Shown: one piece after another, positions 1 to 7,010 of the stretch | Numbering within the stretch: position 1 is the first letter of the stretch | Layout: every line of letters begins with the position of its first letter | Assembly: GCA_014859305.1 (NCBI GenBank) | Contig: JACUUM010000009.1 | Span: 1-46,502, forward strand | Length of the DNA: 46,502 bases | Direction: 5' to 3' | From: Coriobacteriia bacterium | GTDB lineage: Bacteria > Actinomycetota > Coriobacteriia > Anaerosomatales > Kmv31 | Translations under genes and position numbers: made by a program | The notes under the pieces: generated by a model | The model's input: the letters and a program-made list of their open reading frames with translations, nothing else | Databases searched by the model: none | What the model was told of the DNA's origin: nothing

Positions 1-384
1 GGCCGGCAGGTCGAGGTAGTCGACCCGGCGCGGCTCGACCATCTGCAGGCTCTCTCCCGCTATGTCACGGATGCGGGAGGGCGCCGCGAGGCTGCTCCTG
101 GAGACCTCGAGGTCGCCCCCGGCGATCCGCTCGGCCTTGATGTCGTCGGTGATCGCGACGGAGACCAGCGAGGCCTCCGCTGCCCGCGTGGTCAGCACGA
201 GCCGGCCGCACGCGACGGCGGCTAACGCCGCGAGCACGACGACATAGGTGCGGAAGCCCGAGCGCCACCTCGCTTCCTCGGCGCGCGCCGCCCCGCGGGC
301 GCCACTCCCGCGGGGCGGCGGGACGAGGGCCAGCCGCGGCCTCGCCGGCTGCTCGGCGGGCGTCCTCCTCGCCGCCACGGCCAT
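1..384 (-). CDS. ftsL: FtsL/DivIC-like division protein (3' end cut by window edge)
   Basis: The frame reads leftward from the ATG at 384 and is still open at base 1, so the C-terminus is missing. About 50 residues of Arg/Ala/Pro-rich cytoplasmic N-terminus precede one hydrophobic segment (YVVVLAALAAVACGRLVL, about residues 53-70) and then an extracytoplasmic stretch (EASLVSVAITDDIKAERIAG and onward). A bitopic protein with a short cytoplasmic tail lying directly downstream of rsmH is what FtsL looks like in dcw clusters. FtsL sequences are poorly conserved, so the call rests on topology and position. The start follows a GGGAGG Shine-Dalgarno, and there is no other in-frame ATG/GTG/TTG in the 55-nt gap to rsmH. 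It would act in the septal FtsQLB complex and be co-transcribed with mraZ-rsmH. Confidence 0.72.
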   Translation of the reverse strand, partial: MAVAARRTPAEQPARPRLALVPPPRGSGARGAARAEEARWRSGFRTYVVVLAALAAVACGRLVLTTRAAEASLVSVAITDDIKAERIAGGDLEVSRSSLAAPSRIRDIAGESLQMVEPRRVDYLDLPA

Positions 385-439
385 GGCTCTCGCCTCCCTC
401 GCACCTGCCGCTCGCGCGCGTACGCGCGAGAAGCCTCGG

Positions 440-1375
440 CTACACCTTCTCGGCGACCCGCAGCTTCGCGCTGCGTGACCGCGGGTTGCGTGCTACCTCC
501 TCGGCGGTGGGCACCACCGGCCGAGGCGTGACGATGCGGACCACCGGCACCTGCCCGCACCTGCACACCGGCAGGCCGGGCGGACACGTGCACCCCCGCG
601 CCAGCGCCGCGAAGGCGCGCTTGACGATGCGATCCTCCAGCGAGTGGTAACTGATGACCGCCACCCGCCCTCCCGCCCGCAGCCAGCGCACGGCGGCCTC
701 GAGTCCGCGCTCGAGCGCCTCGAGCTCGCGGTTGACCTCCATCCGCAGCGCCTGGAACGTCCGGCGCGCCGGGTGGGGTCCCGTCCTGCGCGCCGCCGCC
801 GGGATCGCCTCCTTCGCGATGTCCGCGAGCTGTAGGGTGGTGAGGATGGGACGACGGCCCCGCGCTGCTACGATGTGTGCTGCGATGCGCGGGGCCCACC
901 GTTCCTCGCCGAACTCGCGGATGATCCGCGCGAGTTCCTCCTGGGAGTAGGTGTTCACCACCTCCGCGGCGGTGATCCCCCCGCCGCCGGGGTCCATCCT
1001 CATGTCGAGCGGGGCGTCGTCGCGGTAGCTGAATCCCCTCTCCGCCGCGTCGAGTTGCGGGGACGAGACGCCGAGGTCCATCAGGATCCCGTCGGCGTAC
1101 GCGATCCCCGCACGGGTGAGGAGCTCGTCGAGCTCCCCGAAGTCGCCCTGCAGGAGGATGGCTTGCTGGCCGAGGCGTAGTACGGATCGTGCTGCGTCTA
1201 TTGCGGCTCGGTCTCTGTCGATCCCGACAAGGACTCCGCCGGGCTCGACAAGCTCCTGGATCCGCCTCGCGTGTCCTGCCCCGCCTAAGGTACAGTCGAC
1301 GATCACGGAACCTGGCTGCAACGGTAGGTGCTGCGTGACCTCGGCCAGCAAAACTGGGGTGTGCCGGTATTCCAT
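440..1375 (-). CDS. rsmH: 16S rRNA (cytosine1402-N4)-methyltransferase RsmH (MraW)
   Basis: 311 aa, the usual RsmH length. It uses SAM to methylate N4 of C1402 in the decoding centre of 16S rRNA. The N-terminus MEYRHTPVLLAEV is diagnostic and fixes the ATG at 1375, although the frame is open further upstream. The SAM-binding loop VDCTLGGAGHA follows at about residues 26-36. Other family motifs are GILMDLGVSSPQLDAAERGF, RMEVNRELEALE and VISYHSLEDRIVKRAF, and the C-terminus NPRSRSAKLRVAEKV is typical. The gene sits 10 nt downstream of mraZ and 55 nt upstream of the FtsL-like gene, the standard start of a dcw operon, so it is probably under MraZ control. Confidence 0.97.
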   Translation of the reverse strand: MEYRHTPVLLAEVTQHLPLQPGSVIVDCTLGGAGHARRIQELVEPGGVLVGIDRDRAAIDAARSVLRLGQQAILLQGDFGELDELLTRAGIAYADGILMDLGVSSPQLDAAERGFSYRDDAPLDMRMDPGGGGITAAEVVNTYSQEELARIIREFGEERWAPRIAAHIVAARGRRPILTTLQLADIAKEAIPAAARRTGPHPARRTFQALRMEVNRELEALERGLEAAVRWLRAGGRVAVISYHSLEDRIVKRAFAALARGCTCPPGLPVCRCGQVPVVRIVTPRPVVPTAEEVARNPRSRSAKLRVAEKV

Positions 1376-1385
1376 TGTCAACGCC

Positions 1386-1820
1386 TTACAGGAGTCCGGC
1401 CTCGGACAGCTCCTCGGCATCCTCCTCGATGTGCTCGGTCGTGTCGCCGTTGTAGGCCGCCCACTTCTCCGCGTCCCACAACTCGATGCGGTCCCCGTTC
1501 CCGGTGACCTGCACGTCCTTCGCGAGACCGGCGTACTCCCTCAGCACCGGCGGCAGCGTGATCCGCCCCGCCGAGTCGAGCTCCGTCTCCACCGCTCCGG
1601 AGGTGAAGAAGCGCCTCACCTTGCGGTACCGGGCGTTGAAGTCGTCCCGGCTCATCAGCCGCTCGACGAAGCCCGCGTACTCCTCGGCCGGATAGACGTA
1701 GAGGCAGCCCTCGAAGCCCTTGGAGATGACCAGCTTCCCCGTCGTCTCGGCGCGGAACTTCGCGGGCAGCGAGACGCGGCCCTTGGCGTCCAGCGTGTGC
1801 TGGTACTCGCCGAGGAACAT
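1386..1820 (-). CDS. mraZ: Transcriptional regulator MraZ
   Basis: 144 aa, normal for MraZ, a ring-forming DNA-binding protein that autoregulates the dcw operon. It carries the two SpoVT/AbrB-like half-domains, each with the DxxxR signature: DAKGRVSLPAKFR near residues 10-22 and DSAGRITLPPVLREYA near residue 80. The N-terminus MFLGEYQHTLDAKGR is canonical and sets the ATG at 1820 rather than the much longer open frame. A purine-rich GAGAGGGAGGGAGCGAGAGG run precedes the start. It is the first gene of the operon with rsmH and ftsL, and the repeat array about 60-120 nt upstream is its likely operator. Confidence 0.97.
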   Translation of the reverse strand: MFLGEYQHTLDAKGRVSLPAKFRAETTGKLVISKGFEGCLYVYPAEEYAGFVERLMSRDDFNARYRKVRRFFTSGAVETELDSAGRITLPPVLREYAGLAKDVQVTGNGDRIELWDAEKWAAYNGDTTEHIEEDAEELSEAGLL

Positions 1821-1881
1821 CCTCTCGCTCCCTCCCTCTCGCTCCGCCGGGTACCGGTCCTGCGCCCCTTCGCGGGCCGAC

Positions 1882-1942
1882 CTCGTCACACTGTATTCCA
1901 CTTCATCCCACTTTTCAACACTTTCATGGGAATTCATCCCAC
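1882..1942 (-). promoter_or_regulatory. Putative MraZ box (10-bp direct repeat array)
   Basis: Read on the minus strand, four adjacent 10-bp units all begin with GTG: GTGTTGAAAA (1912-1921), GTGGGATGAA (1902-1911), GTGGAATACA (1892-1901) and GTGTGACGAG (1882-1891). A further exact copy of GTGGGATGAA lies at 1933-1942. Known MraZ operators are GTGGG-type repeats with a 10-bp period just upstream of mraZ, so position, period and core all fit. Only the GTGGGATGAA copies match the core well; the other units are degenerate. Confidence 0.7.
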
Positions 1943-2112
1943 ACAGCCCCTCGCGGACCGTGCGCGGCATCCCCTCCGCGCGGCCACGAACCCGCCGGGC
2001 GCTCCGAGCGTCTGAAGGGACGCAGGCAGGAATCGGAGCGTTGACAGCGGAATAAGGAGGCCGAGGACCGCCGGCGGGGGCGCGTCCTCGCGGTCTCGGC
2101 GGCGCGCCGCCG
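1943..2112. other. Intergenic region upstream of mraZ
   Basis: Together with the mraZ leader and box this makes a gene-free stretch of about 360 bp (1821-2183) between two divergent transcription units. Apart from the MraZ-box-like repeats and the plus-strand promoter just to the right, I see no further structure. The open frames across it are shadows produced by high GC. Confidence 0.5.
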
Positions 2113-2142
2113 TTGCCCGCAGCTCGTGTCCCGACGTACAAT
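2113..2142 (+). promoter_or_regulatory. Candidate housekeeping promoter of the 46-aa ORF
   Basis: TTGCCC at 2113-2118 and TACAAT at 2137-2142 are separated by 18 nt, a plausible sigma-70-type promoter. Transcription would start near 2149, leaving a leader of about 35 nt that contains the GGAGGTG ribosome-binding site at 2167-2173. Confidence 0.5.
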
Positions 2143-2183
2143 CGAGATCGAGCCGGATGGGCCGATGGAGGTGAACGACCCCG

Positions 2184-2324
2184 ATGACCACGAACATCGC
2201 GAGCCCGCTCTTCAACACGCTCGTCGCGGCCTTCTTCGTCGTCGTCGCCTTGGGCGTGGCTCTCGCCGCGTATGCCGCGAGCCAGCTCAAGAAGGCCGAG
2301 CAGGACAAGAGGGATCTCGGCTGA
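2184..2324 (+). CDS. 46-aa single-pass membrane protein, unknown function
   Basis: An ATG at 2184, 10-11 nt after a strong GGAGGTG, opens a 46-codon frame ending in TGA at 2322-2324. The product begins MTTNIASPLFNTLVAAFFVV, has one hydrophobic helix (about residues 10-31) and a charged tail (SQLKKAEQDKRDLG). The N-terminus is nearly uncharged and the tail is Lys/Arg-rich, so the C-terminus should be cytoplasmic. A promoter-like sequence precedes it and a clear intrinsic terminator follows 25 nt after the stop, so it appears to be a monocistronic unit transcribed away from mraZ. I do not recognise the family. Confidence 0.7.
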   Translation: MTTNIASPLFNTLVAAFFVVVALGVALAAYAASQLKKAEQDKRDLG

Positions 2325-2348
2325 CGGCGCGCCGCTGGATGCGCGACG

Positions 2349-2387
2349 GACGCCCCTTGCCTCGCTGAGGCGGGGGCGTCTTTCGTT
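2349..2387 (+). terminator. Rho-independent terminator after the 46-aa ORF
   Basis: GACGCCCC (2349-2356) pairs with GGGGCGTC (2373-2380). An inner GCCTC-GCT-GAGGC helix sits inside it, and TTTCGTT follows. The long GC stem and T-rich tail are typical of an intrinsic terminator. Confidence 0.85.
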
Positions 2388-2427
2388 CGGGTGAGGCCCG
2401 GTGTGGGCCGCGGCGAGGAGGCGCGCG

Positions 2428-3471
2428 ATGCGACGGAAGGCGAATACGGGACGGACATGGGGGTTCCCGGCGGCGCTGCTGCTGGGAGCGCTGCTCCTCG
2501 CCGCGGCCGGGTGCACGGCCCTCAACGAGGAGTTCCGGCTGATCGGCGGCGGAGGCGAGGACTCGACCGACTCGTCGCCGGAGCCCGCCCCGGCACCCGC
2601 CGAGGGCCCGTTCGGCATGGCGGGCGACCCGGCCTACCCCGACGACGGCAGGGCCCGGCATCCGGTGGAGGACCCCTCGGCTGGAGGCTCGACACAGGAG
2701 GGTCCGCTCGCGGGCGAGAAGGACGCCGGCTCCGATGGGCAGGCGGCCGCGACATCGGCCGACCGGATGATCGTGCGCACCAAGAGCATGCTCGTGCGCG
2801 TCGAGGACGTCGAGGAGGCGGTCTCCTCCATCCGGGCGCTGGCCGGCAAGCACGAGGCGTTCATCGAGGCGCTGCGGCTCGCCGACGAGCCGGACGTCCC
2901 GGTCTACCGCGAGGACTCCTCGGAGCGCCGGCCGCTTTCCGCCTACGTCACGGTCCGCGTACCCGTCGCCCGCTTCGAGCGCTTCGTGGAGGAGGCCTCC
3001 GGGATCGGTCGCGTGCTGCGCCAGTCCGAGGACGCGTCCGACGTGACCCAGCAGCACGTCGACCTCAAGGCCCGCTTGCAGAACCTGCGCGCCGAGGAGA
3101 AGCGGCTGCGCGAGATGTTCGAGAAGGCGGAGAAGGTCGACGAGATGCTCGCCGTAGAGCGCGAGCTCGCCCGCGTGCGCGGCGAGGCCGAGGCGATGCA
3201 GGCCCGGATCGACCACCTCGAGCGCCAGGCCGCGTTGTCCGCCGTCACCGTCGAGCTCGTCGGACCGGAGCGCATCGTCCAGCCCGCGGGGACCGACTGG
3301 GGCGTCGCGGACGCGTTCCGCCAGGGCGTGCGCGCTTTCGTCGGCTCGTTCAACGCGATGGTCGTGCTCGTGATGGGCTCCGCGATCCCGGTCGCCGCGA
3401 TCGTCGTGCTCGGACTGGTCGCGCGCCGGCTCCTCAGGCGCCGCCGCGCGGCGGCCGCAGCCGGCGAATGA
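2428..3471 (+). CDS. DUF4349 domain-containing lipoprotein
   Basis: 347 aa. The ATG at 2428 follows a GAGGAGG ribosome-binding site; a GTG at 2401 is in frame but less well placed. A lipoprotein signal peptide ends in a lipobox (LLAAAGC, Cys at about residue 31). A low-complexity Asp/Glu/Pro/Gly-rich linker follows, then a DUF4349-type domain (from about residue 113, DRMIVRTKSMLVRVEDVEEA) with a long central helix expected to form a coiled coil (LKARLQNLRAEEKRLREMF through VERELARVRGEAEAMQARID). Near the C-terminus is one transmembrane helix (MVVLVMGSAIPVAAIVVLGL) and a basic tail. Members of the family are cell-surface proteins without an assigned activity. Its 3' end overlaps the convergent gene below by 38 nt. 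Confidence 0.85.
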   Translation: MRRKANTGRTWGFPAALLLGALLLAAAGCTALNEEFRLIGGGGEDSTDSSPEPAPAPAEGPFGMAGDPAYPDDGRARHPVEDPSAGGSTQEGPLAGEKDAGSDGQAAATSADRMIVRTKSMLVRVEDVEEAVSSIRALAGKHEAFIEALRLADEPDVPVYREDSSERRPLSAYVTVRVPVARFERFVEEASGIGRVLRQSEDASDVTQQHVDLKARLQNLRAEEKRLREMFEKAEKVDEMLAVERELARVRGEAEAMQARIDHLERQAALSAVTVELVGPERIVQPAGTDWGVADAFRQGVRAFVGSFNAMVVLVMGSAIPVAAIVVLGLVARRLLRRRRAAAAAGE

Positions 3472-3787
3472 GCGCCGCGGCCCCCTGCAGCAGCAGATGC
3501 GCCGCGAGCATCGCCGCGAAGGCCAGGGCCGGGAGCGCCACGAGGTCGACCCAGGCGTCCAGGGCGCTCGCACCCGGCGCTCCCGCCCCTCCGACCGCGG
3601 TCAGGTAGGCGCCGGCGGCGACGCCCAGCGCCGCGCCGACCGCCCAAGGCACGGCCCGGGCGAGCGCGCGCAGCGCCCCGCGATGACGCCCCTCGGGCGG
3701 CTCGGCGCCCGTCGCGACACGGGTGCGGTCGCCGCCGTCCCCGCCTCCGGACCCCACCGGCTTCGCCTCCGTCTCGAGCACGCTCAT
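3434..3787 (-). CDS. Small two-helix membrane protein, unknown function
   Basis: 117 aa. About 45 charged and Gly-rich residues are followed by two hydrophobic stretches (AVGAALGVAAGAYLTAV and LVALPALAFAAMLAAHLLLQ) and a basic tail (IRRLRPPRGGA). The ATG at 3787 overlaps the recombinase stop by four bases (ATGA), which supports translational coupling and the reality of the gene. Its last 38 nt run against the 3' end of the DUF4349 gene. No family recognised. Confidence 0.6.
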   Translation of the reverse strand: MSVLETEAKPVGSGGGDGGDRTRVATGAEPPEGRHRGALRALARAVPWAVGAALGVAAGAYLTAVGGAGAPGASALDAWVDLVALPALAFAAMLAAHLLLQGAAALIRRLRPPRGGA

Positions 3788-4689
3788 CTCAGCCTCGCCC
3801 TCGGATGGGTGGACAGGTACTCCTCGCGCACATGCCGGCGGTCCACGTGGGTGTAGACCTGCGTCGTGGCGATGTCGGCGTGCCCCAGCATCTCCTGCAG
3901 CGACCGCAGGTCCGCGCCACCTTCCAGCATGTGCGTGGCGAACGAGTGGCGCAACGTGTGCGGGTGGAGCTCGAGCCCGACGACGCCGCCGTACCGGCGC
4001 ACCATGCCGAAGACCGACTGCCGTGTCAGCCTCCTCCCCCTCCTGCTGAGGAAGAGCGCGGAGGGGTCCTGGCGCATCGAGGTCTTCGCCGGCCGCAGGT
4101 GCGGGCGGCCCAGCCGCAAGTACTCCTCCACCGCGAGCGCCGCCGCGCCGCCGATCGGGACGACGCGCTCCTTGGAACCCTTGCCCAGCACGCGAAGGAA
4201 GCCCTCGCGCAGGTCGACATCGCCCACGTCCAGCCCCACCAGCTCGCTGACCCGAAGGCCGCAGCCGTACAGCACCTCGAGGATCGTGCGGTCCCGCAGT
4301 CCCGCCGCGTCGGCGGGGAAGGGCTGGGAGAGGAGTCTCTCGGCGTCCTCGACGCTCACCACGTCGGGCAGCCGCAGCGGGGTCCTCGGCAGGGGCAGCG
4401 ACGCGGAAGGGTGGTTGTCCGTGATCCCCTCGCGCACCAGATACTTGTGGAAGCTCTTCAGCGACGCCACCCGCCGCGCCACCGTGGAAGGCGCCAGCGC
4501 GCGGGCCTGGAGCGAGGCGATGAAGGCCGTGAGGTCCTCGCGCCGGATCGCGTCGGGGGAGCTGACGCCCCGCTCCTCAAGGAACGCCGCGTACGCCCCG
4601 AGGTCGCGCCGGTACGCGTCCAGCGTGTGCCGGGACGCGCCGCGCTCCACCCCGAGATGACCGAGGAACTCATCCACCAGACGCTCCAT
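3784..4689 (-). CDS. xerD: Tyrosine recombinase, XerC/XerD type
   Basis: 301 aa, the standard Xer length. It would act in chromosome dimer resolution at dif, although XerC and XerD cannot be told apart from this copy alone. The N-terminal SAM-like DNA-binding domain covers about residues 1-90 and the catalytic domain about 105-295. All catalytic positions are present: Arg146 (GCGLRVSEL), Lys170/Lys173 (LGKGSKER), His244 and Arg247 (HPHTLRHSFATHMLE), His270 (EMLGHADI) and nucleophile Tyr279 (TTQVYTHV). The MERLVDEFL start matches the family. No Shine-Dalgarno is visible, and a TATAAT lies only 7 nt upstream, so the mRNA may be leaderless. It is followed by an overlapping small membrane protein gene. 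Confidence 0.93.
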   Translation of the reverse strand: MERLVDEFLGHLGVERGASRHTLDAYRRDLGAYAAFLEERGVSSPDAIRREDLTAFIASLQARALAPSTVARRVASLKSFHKYLVREGITDNHPSASLPLPRTPLRLPDVVSVEDAERLLSQPFPADAAGLRDRTILEVLYGCGLRVSELVGLDVGDVDLREGFLRVLGKGSKERVVPIGGAAALAVEEYLRLGRPHLRPAKTSMRQDPSALFLSRRGRRLTRQSVFGMVRRYGGVVGLELHPHTLRHSFATHMLEGGADLRSLQEMLGHADIATTQVYTHVDRRHVREEYLSTHPRARLR

Positions 4690-4696
4690 GCGACCG

Positions 4697-4702
4697 ATTA
4701 TA
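4697..4702 (-). promoter_or_regulatory. -10 element (TATAAT) placing transcription start at the xerD ATG
   Basis: On the minus strand CCGTATAATCGGTCGC runs directly into the ATG at 4689. A consensus -10 ending 7 nt before the start codon puts +1 on or next to the A of ATG. No good -35 is visible at 16-18 nt. Confidence 0.55.
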
Positions 4703-4744
4703 CGGCGGCCGCGCGGATCCCGGTCCCTCCGGACCGGCTCCTCC

Positions 4745-4768
4745 CTCCGGGGGGCCGACGCCCCGGAG
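4745..4768 (-). terminator. GC-rich hairpin after the acidic protein gene
   Basis: CTCCGGGG (4745-4752) pairs with CCCCGGAG (4761-4768) and begins 4 nt after the stop codon of the gene to the right. There is no U-tract, so it is at best a weak or factor-assisted terminator. Confidence 0.35.
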
Positions 4769-4771
4769 CCG

Positions 4772-5434
4772 CTACTCACCCCCGGGTTCCGACCCCTCGC
4801 CGACGGGGGGCTCGGGCTCGCGCGGCTCCTCGGCATCCTCCTCGCGCGGCTTCGCTCGCCGGCCGCCCTCGCCCTCCCGCCGCTCGCGGAAGCCGCCGTG
4901 ATCGGGACCGAACGGGGAGCCGGTGACGCTGTACCCCTGCGCCTGCGGCTCGGCGTCGTCTCCGGACACCTCCATGACGTGCTCGGCCTCCTCCTCCGAG
5001 AAGCCCTCCAGATGCACGCTGGTCTCCCGGTCCTCGTCGATGAGCGGCTGCTGCATCTGCCACAGGTCCGTCTCCTCGTCGCCCGTGGCGAGCGGCTCGA
5101 GCGGCGGCTTGTACCCCGGCCTGTCATCCCCGAGCGACAAAGGGATGTCGTCGACGGTCCCGGGCGCGTTGCGCGCCGTCGACGGTATCTCGTCCGAGAG
5201 GTCGCCGGGCTCCGGCCGCTCCTCCAGCGGTGGGACCTCCCCTACGGGGACCCTCCCGGTCATCGGAGTGGTGGCGTCGCCGCCCGCCTCGCGCTGCGCC
5301 CGCCGGTACTCGGGATCGGCCGCGAGGTCCTCGTCGATCCACTCCCGCCGCTCCTCCTCCGGCGTGGTCACCCGCCCTTCGCGCTCCTCGGGTTCCCCGG
5401 GACCGGGCGCGCGGGTCTCGTTCTCTCGATCCAT
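4772..5434 (-). CDS. Acidic, probably disordered cytoplasmic protein, unknown function
   Basis: 220 aa from the ATG at 5434, which is 5 nt after GGAGG; a GTG three bases upstream is also in frame. The protein is rich in Glu, Asp, Pro and Gly throughout and has no signal peptide or hydrophobic helix. Its middle contains segments that look more ordered (VDDIPLSLGDDRPGYKPPLE and WQMQQPLIDEDRETSVHLEG). It lies 36 nt downstream of the zinc-ribbon gene and 82 nt upstream of the recombinase gene. Codon use is like its neighbours. No family recognised. Confidence 0.6.
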   Translation of the reverse strand: MDRENETRAPGPGEPEEREGRVTTPEEERREWIDEDLAADPEYRRAQREAGGDATTPMTGRVPVGEVPPLEERPEPGDLSDEIPSTARNAPGTVDDIPLSLGDDRPGYKPPLEPLATGDEETDLWQMQQPLIDEDRETSVHLEGFSEEEAEHVMEVSGDDAEPQAQGYSVTGSPFGPDHGGFRERREGEGGRRAKPREEDAEEPREPEPPVGEGSEPGGE

Positions 5435-5470
5435 CACGACCTCCGAATCGGGGGCGGACGTCCCGCCTGC

Positions 5471-5740
5471 TCAGTGCACGAACGTCGCGTCGGTTCCCGT
5501 GCGGGTCTCCGGCGGGGTCCCCACCCCGGCGACGTGTGGCGCTTCGATGAGGCGGTACCTGCGGCCCGACGCCGGCTCCTCCGGAAGGTCGGGGTAGAGG
5601 CTCCTCACCGCGTTCCAGACCCTCAGGTACATCCCCGACGCCCCGCAGTAGGGGCAGGACGGCAATCCGTACTCGTCCTCGGCGAGCTCCTCCTCCGAGA
5701 ACGCATGCGTGCAGAAGCTGCACCATCGATAGCGAGCCAT
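5471..5740 (-). CDS. Zinc-ribbon protein, unknown function
   Basis: 89 aa with two CxxC knuckles: CSFC near residues 7-10 and CPYC near residues 29-32, in MARYRWCSFCTHAFSEEELA and YGLPSCPYCGASG. This gives a four-cysteine zinc ribbon of about 30 residues. The remaining C-terminal half carries an aromatic/basic stretch (MYLRVWNAVRSLYPDLPEEP). The start has a GGGGGGAT ribosome-binding site. The role is unknown: small ribbons of this kind are often nucleic-acid-binding or assembly proteins, but nothing here decides it. It is probably co-transcribed with the acidic protein gene that follows. Confidence 0.7.
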   Translation of the reverse strand: MARYRWCSFCTHAFSEEELAEDEYGLPSCPYCGASGMYLRVWNAVRSLYPDLPEEPASGRRYRLIEAPHVAGVGTPPETRTGTDATFVH

Positions 5741-5921
5741 TCTGATCCCCCCGCACGTCCGCGGCCGGTGGCGGCGCCGCCTCGACTAGTCGTGGATACC
5801 CACGTGACGCGCGGCTCTGACGGGTTCAGCAGAGCTTTCCCGGAGCTTCCTTCGGGCGAGACCGGGCGGGGCGGGCTCGCACTCGGTCCGAGAGACGACG
5901 CCGTCGACCCGGAGGGACGGC
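5741..5921. other. Intergenic region with three inverted repeats
   Basis: Between the DUF3866 stop and the zinc-ribbon start are a perfect 10-bp palindrome CGACTAGTCG (5783-5792), a CGTGG-ATAC-CCACG dyad (5791-5804) and a GCTCTG/CAGAGC hairpin (5814-5835). None is followed by a T-tract on either strand, so they are not obvious intrinsic terminators. They could be operators or a leader structure for the zinc-ribbon operon. Confidence 0.4.
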
Positions 5922-7010
5922 TCAGTCCGCCGCCAGCCGCGCGGCGACCTCCCCGGCGGCGGCCGCGGCGGCGAAGAAGGCCGGGTCCTCGGCGACCGGA
6001 CGGCCCATCGTACGCACCTCCACACCCCGCGTGTCCGGCAGGTCCTCGGGCGTGACGCCGGCCCGCTCGAGCCGGTGCCGCACCCACACCCCCGCGTCCT
6101 CGAGGACCCGCTCCACCTCGGCCGCGGCCGCCGCCGGCAGCGTGGGCAGCGCGACGCGCGCCGGAGCGAGGGCCACCGTGGACAGCGCGGTGAGGGTGTG
6201 GTGGCTGACGGGGCGGTGACGAGGGCGTTCGTCGGCGAACGAGAGGCGCAACGCCGCGACCGGCTCTCCACCGAGGCAGGCGGCGGCGTTCACCGCCTCG
6301 CCCTGGGCCACGCCGCCGTGCCCGAGCGGTGTGGCGGTGCCCGCGACGCCCGGGCCTATCGCGACGACGGCCACATCCGCCCCGGCGGCGTGCCGCGCAG
6401 CGAGCAGCCCGCTGTGGAGGTTCACGGCCTCCAGCTCCCCGCCGAACGCCTGCCCGCATGTGACGATGGCATCGACCAGGCCGGCCGCACGGCAGGCTCG
6501 GACGAGGTCGGACAGCGCGATGGGAAGGGCCGCCTGGTCCGTCATGACGTAGGCCACGCGCGAGGACCCCAGCGCCCGTTTGACGGCAGCGGCGGCGTGC
6601 GGGAGCTGGCTGTGCAGCCCGCAGCACACCACGGGCATGCCCTCCAGCGAGCGGGCCGAGCGCATGACGTCGTGGTGGGGGCTCTCCTCCTCCTCCACGG
6701 CGAGCACGTCGATCTGGAGAGGGGTGTAGCGCAGCTTCATCACGTGGCCGCCGGAGGGCGAGTCGAGCGACTCCCTCCCGTGCCCCCCGACCCGCGCGAC
6801 GATGAAGTGCAGAGCGCCGGTGCCCAGTCCCAGATCCACGCCGGTCGTGTTCACCACGACCCGCTCGTCGACCCGGCACCGTCCCGTGAGGGCGACGTAG
6901 CACACGGCGGGCTCCGGCAGGGTCTCCCCTCCGTCGAGCGCGACCCGCACGTACTGGATGCCCTCGGGCTCCGAGACGACACCGGTGACGACGCCGCTCA
7001 CCAGCCGCAT
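5922..7010 (-). CDS. DUF3866 family protein
   Basis: 362 aa, starting MRLVSGVVTGVVSEPEGIQY, which together with the overall pattern (AVCYVALTGRCRVDERVVVN, HFIVARVG, MKLRYTPLQIDVLAVEEEES) matches what I know of DUF3866 proteins from actinobacteria and firmicutes. The central part has Rossmann-like Gly-rich strands (VAVVAIGPGVAGTATPLGHG). No hydrophobic helix or export signal is present, so it should be cytoplasmic. Its ATG overlaps the stop of the M20 peptidase gene by one base (TGATG), so the two are translationally coupled. Biochemical function is not established. Confidence 0.75.
   Translation of the reverse strand: MRLVSGVVTGVVSEPEGIQYVRVALDGGETLPEPAVCYVALTGRCRVDERVVVNTTGVDLGLGTGALHFIVARVGGHGRESLDSPSGGHVMKLRYTPLQIDVLAVEEEESPHHDVMRSARSLEGMPVVCCGLHSQLPHAAAAVKRALGSSRVAYVMTDQAALPIALSDLVRACRAAGLVDAIVTCGQAFGGELEAVNLHSGLLAARHAAGADVAVVAIGPGVAGTATPLGHGGVAQGEAVNAAACLGGEPVAALRLSFADERPRHRPVSHHTLTALSTVALAPARVALPTLPAAAAAEVERVLEDAGVWVRHRLERAGVTPEDLPDTRGVEVRTMGRPVAEDPAFFAAAAAAGEVAARLAAD

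Noticed and set aside
5814-5835. tRNA-like or terminator reading of the GCTCTG...CAGAGC hairpin
   Set aside because: No cloverleaf can be built around it (no acceptor, D or T arms), and no T-tract follows on either strand.
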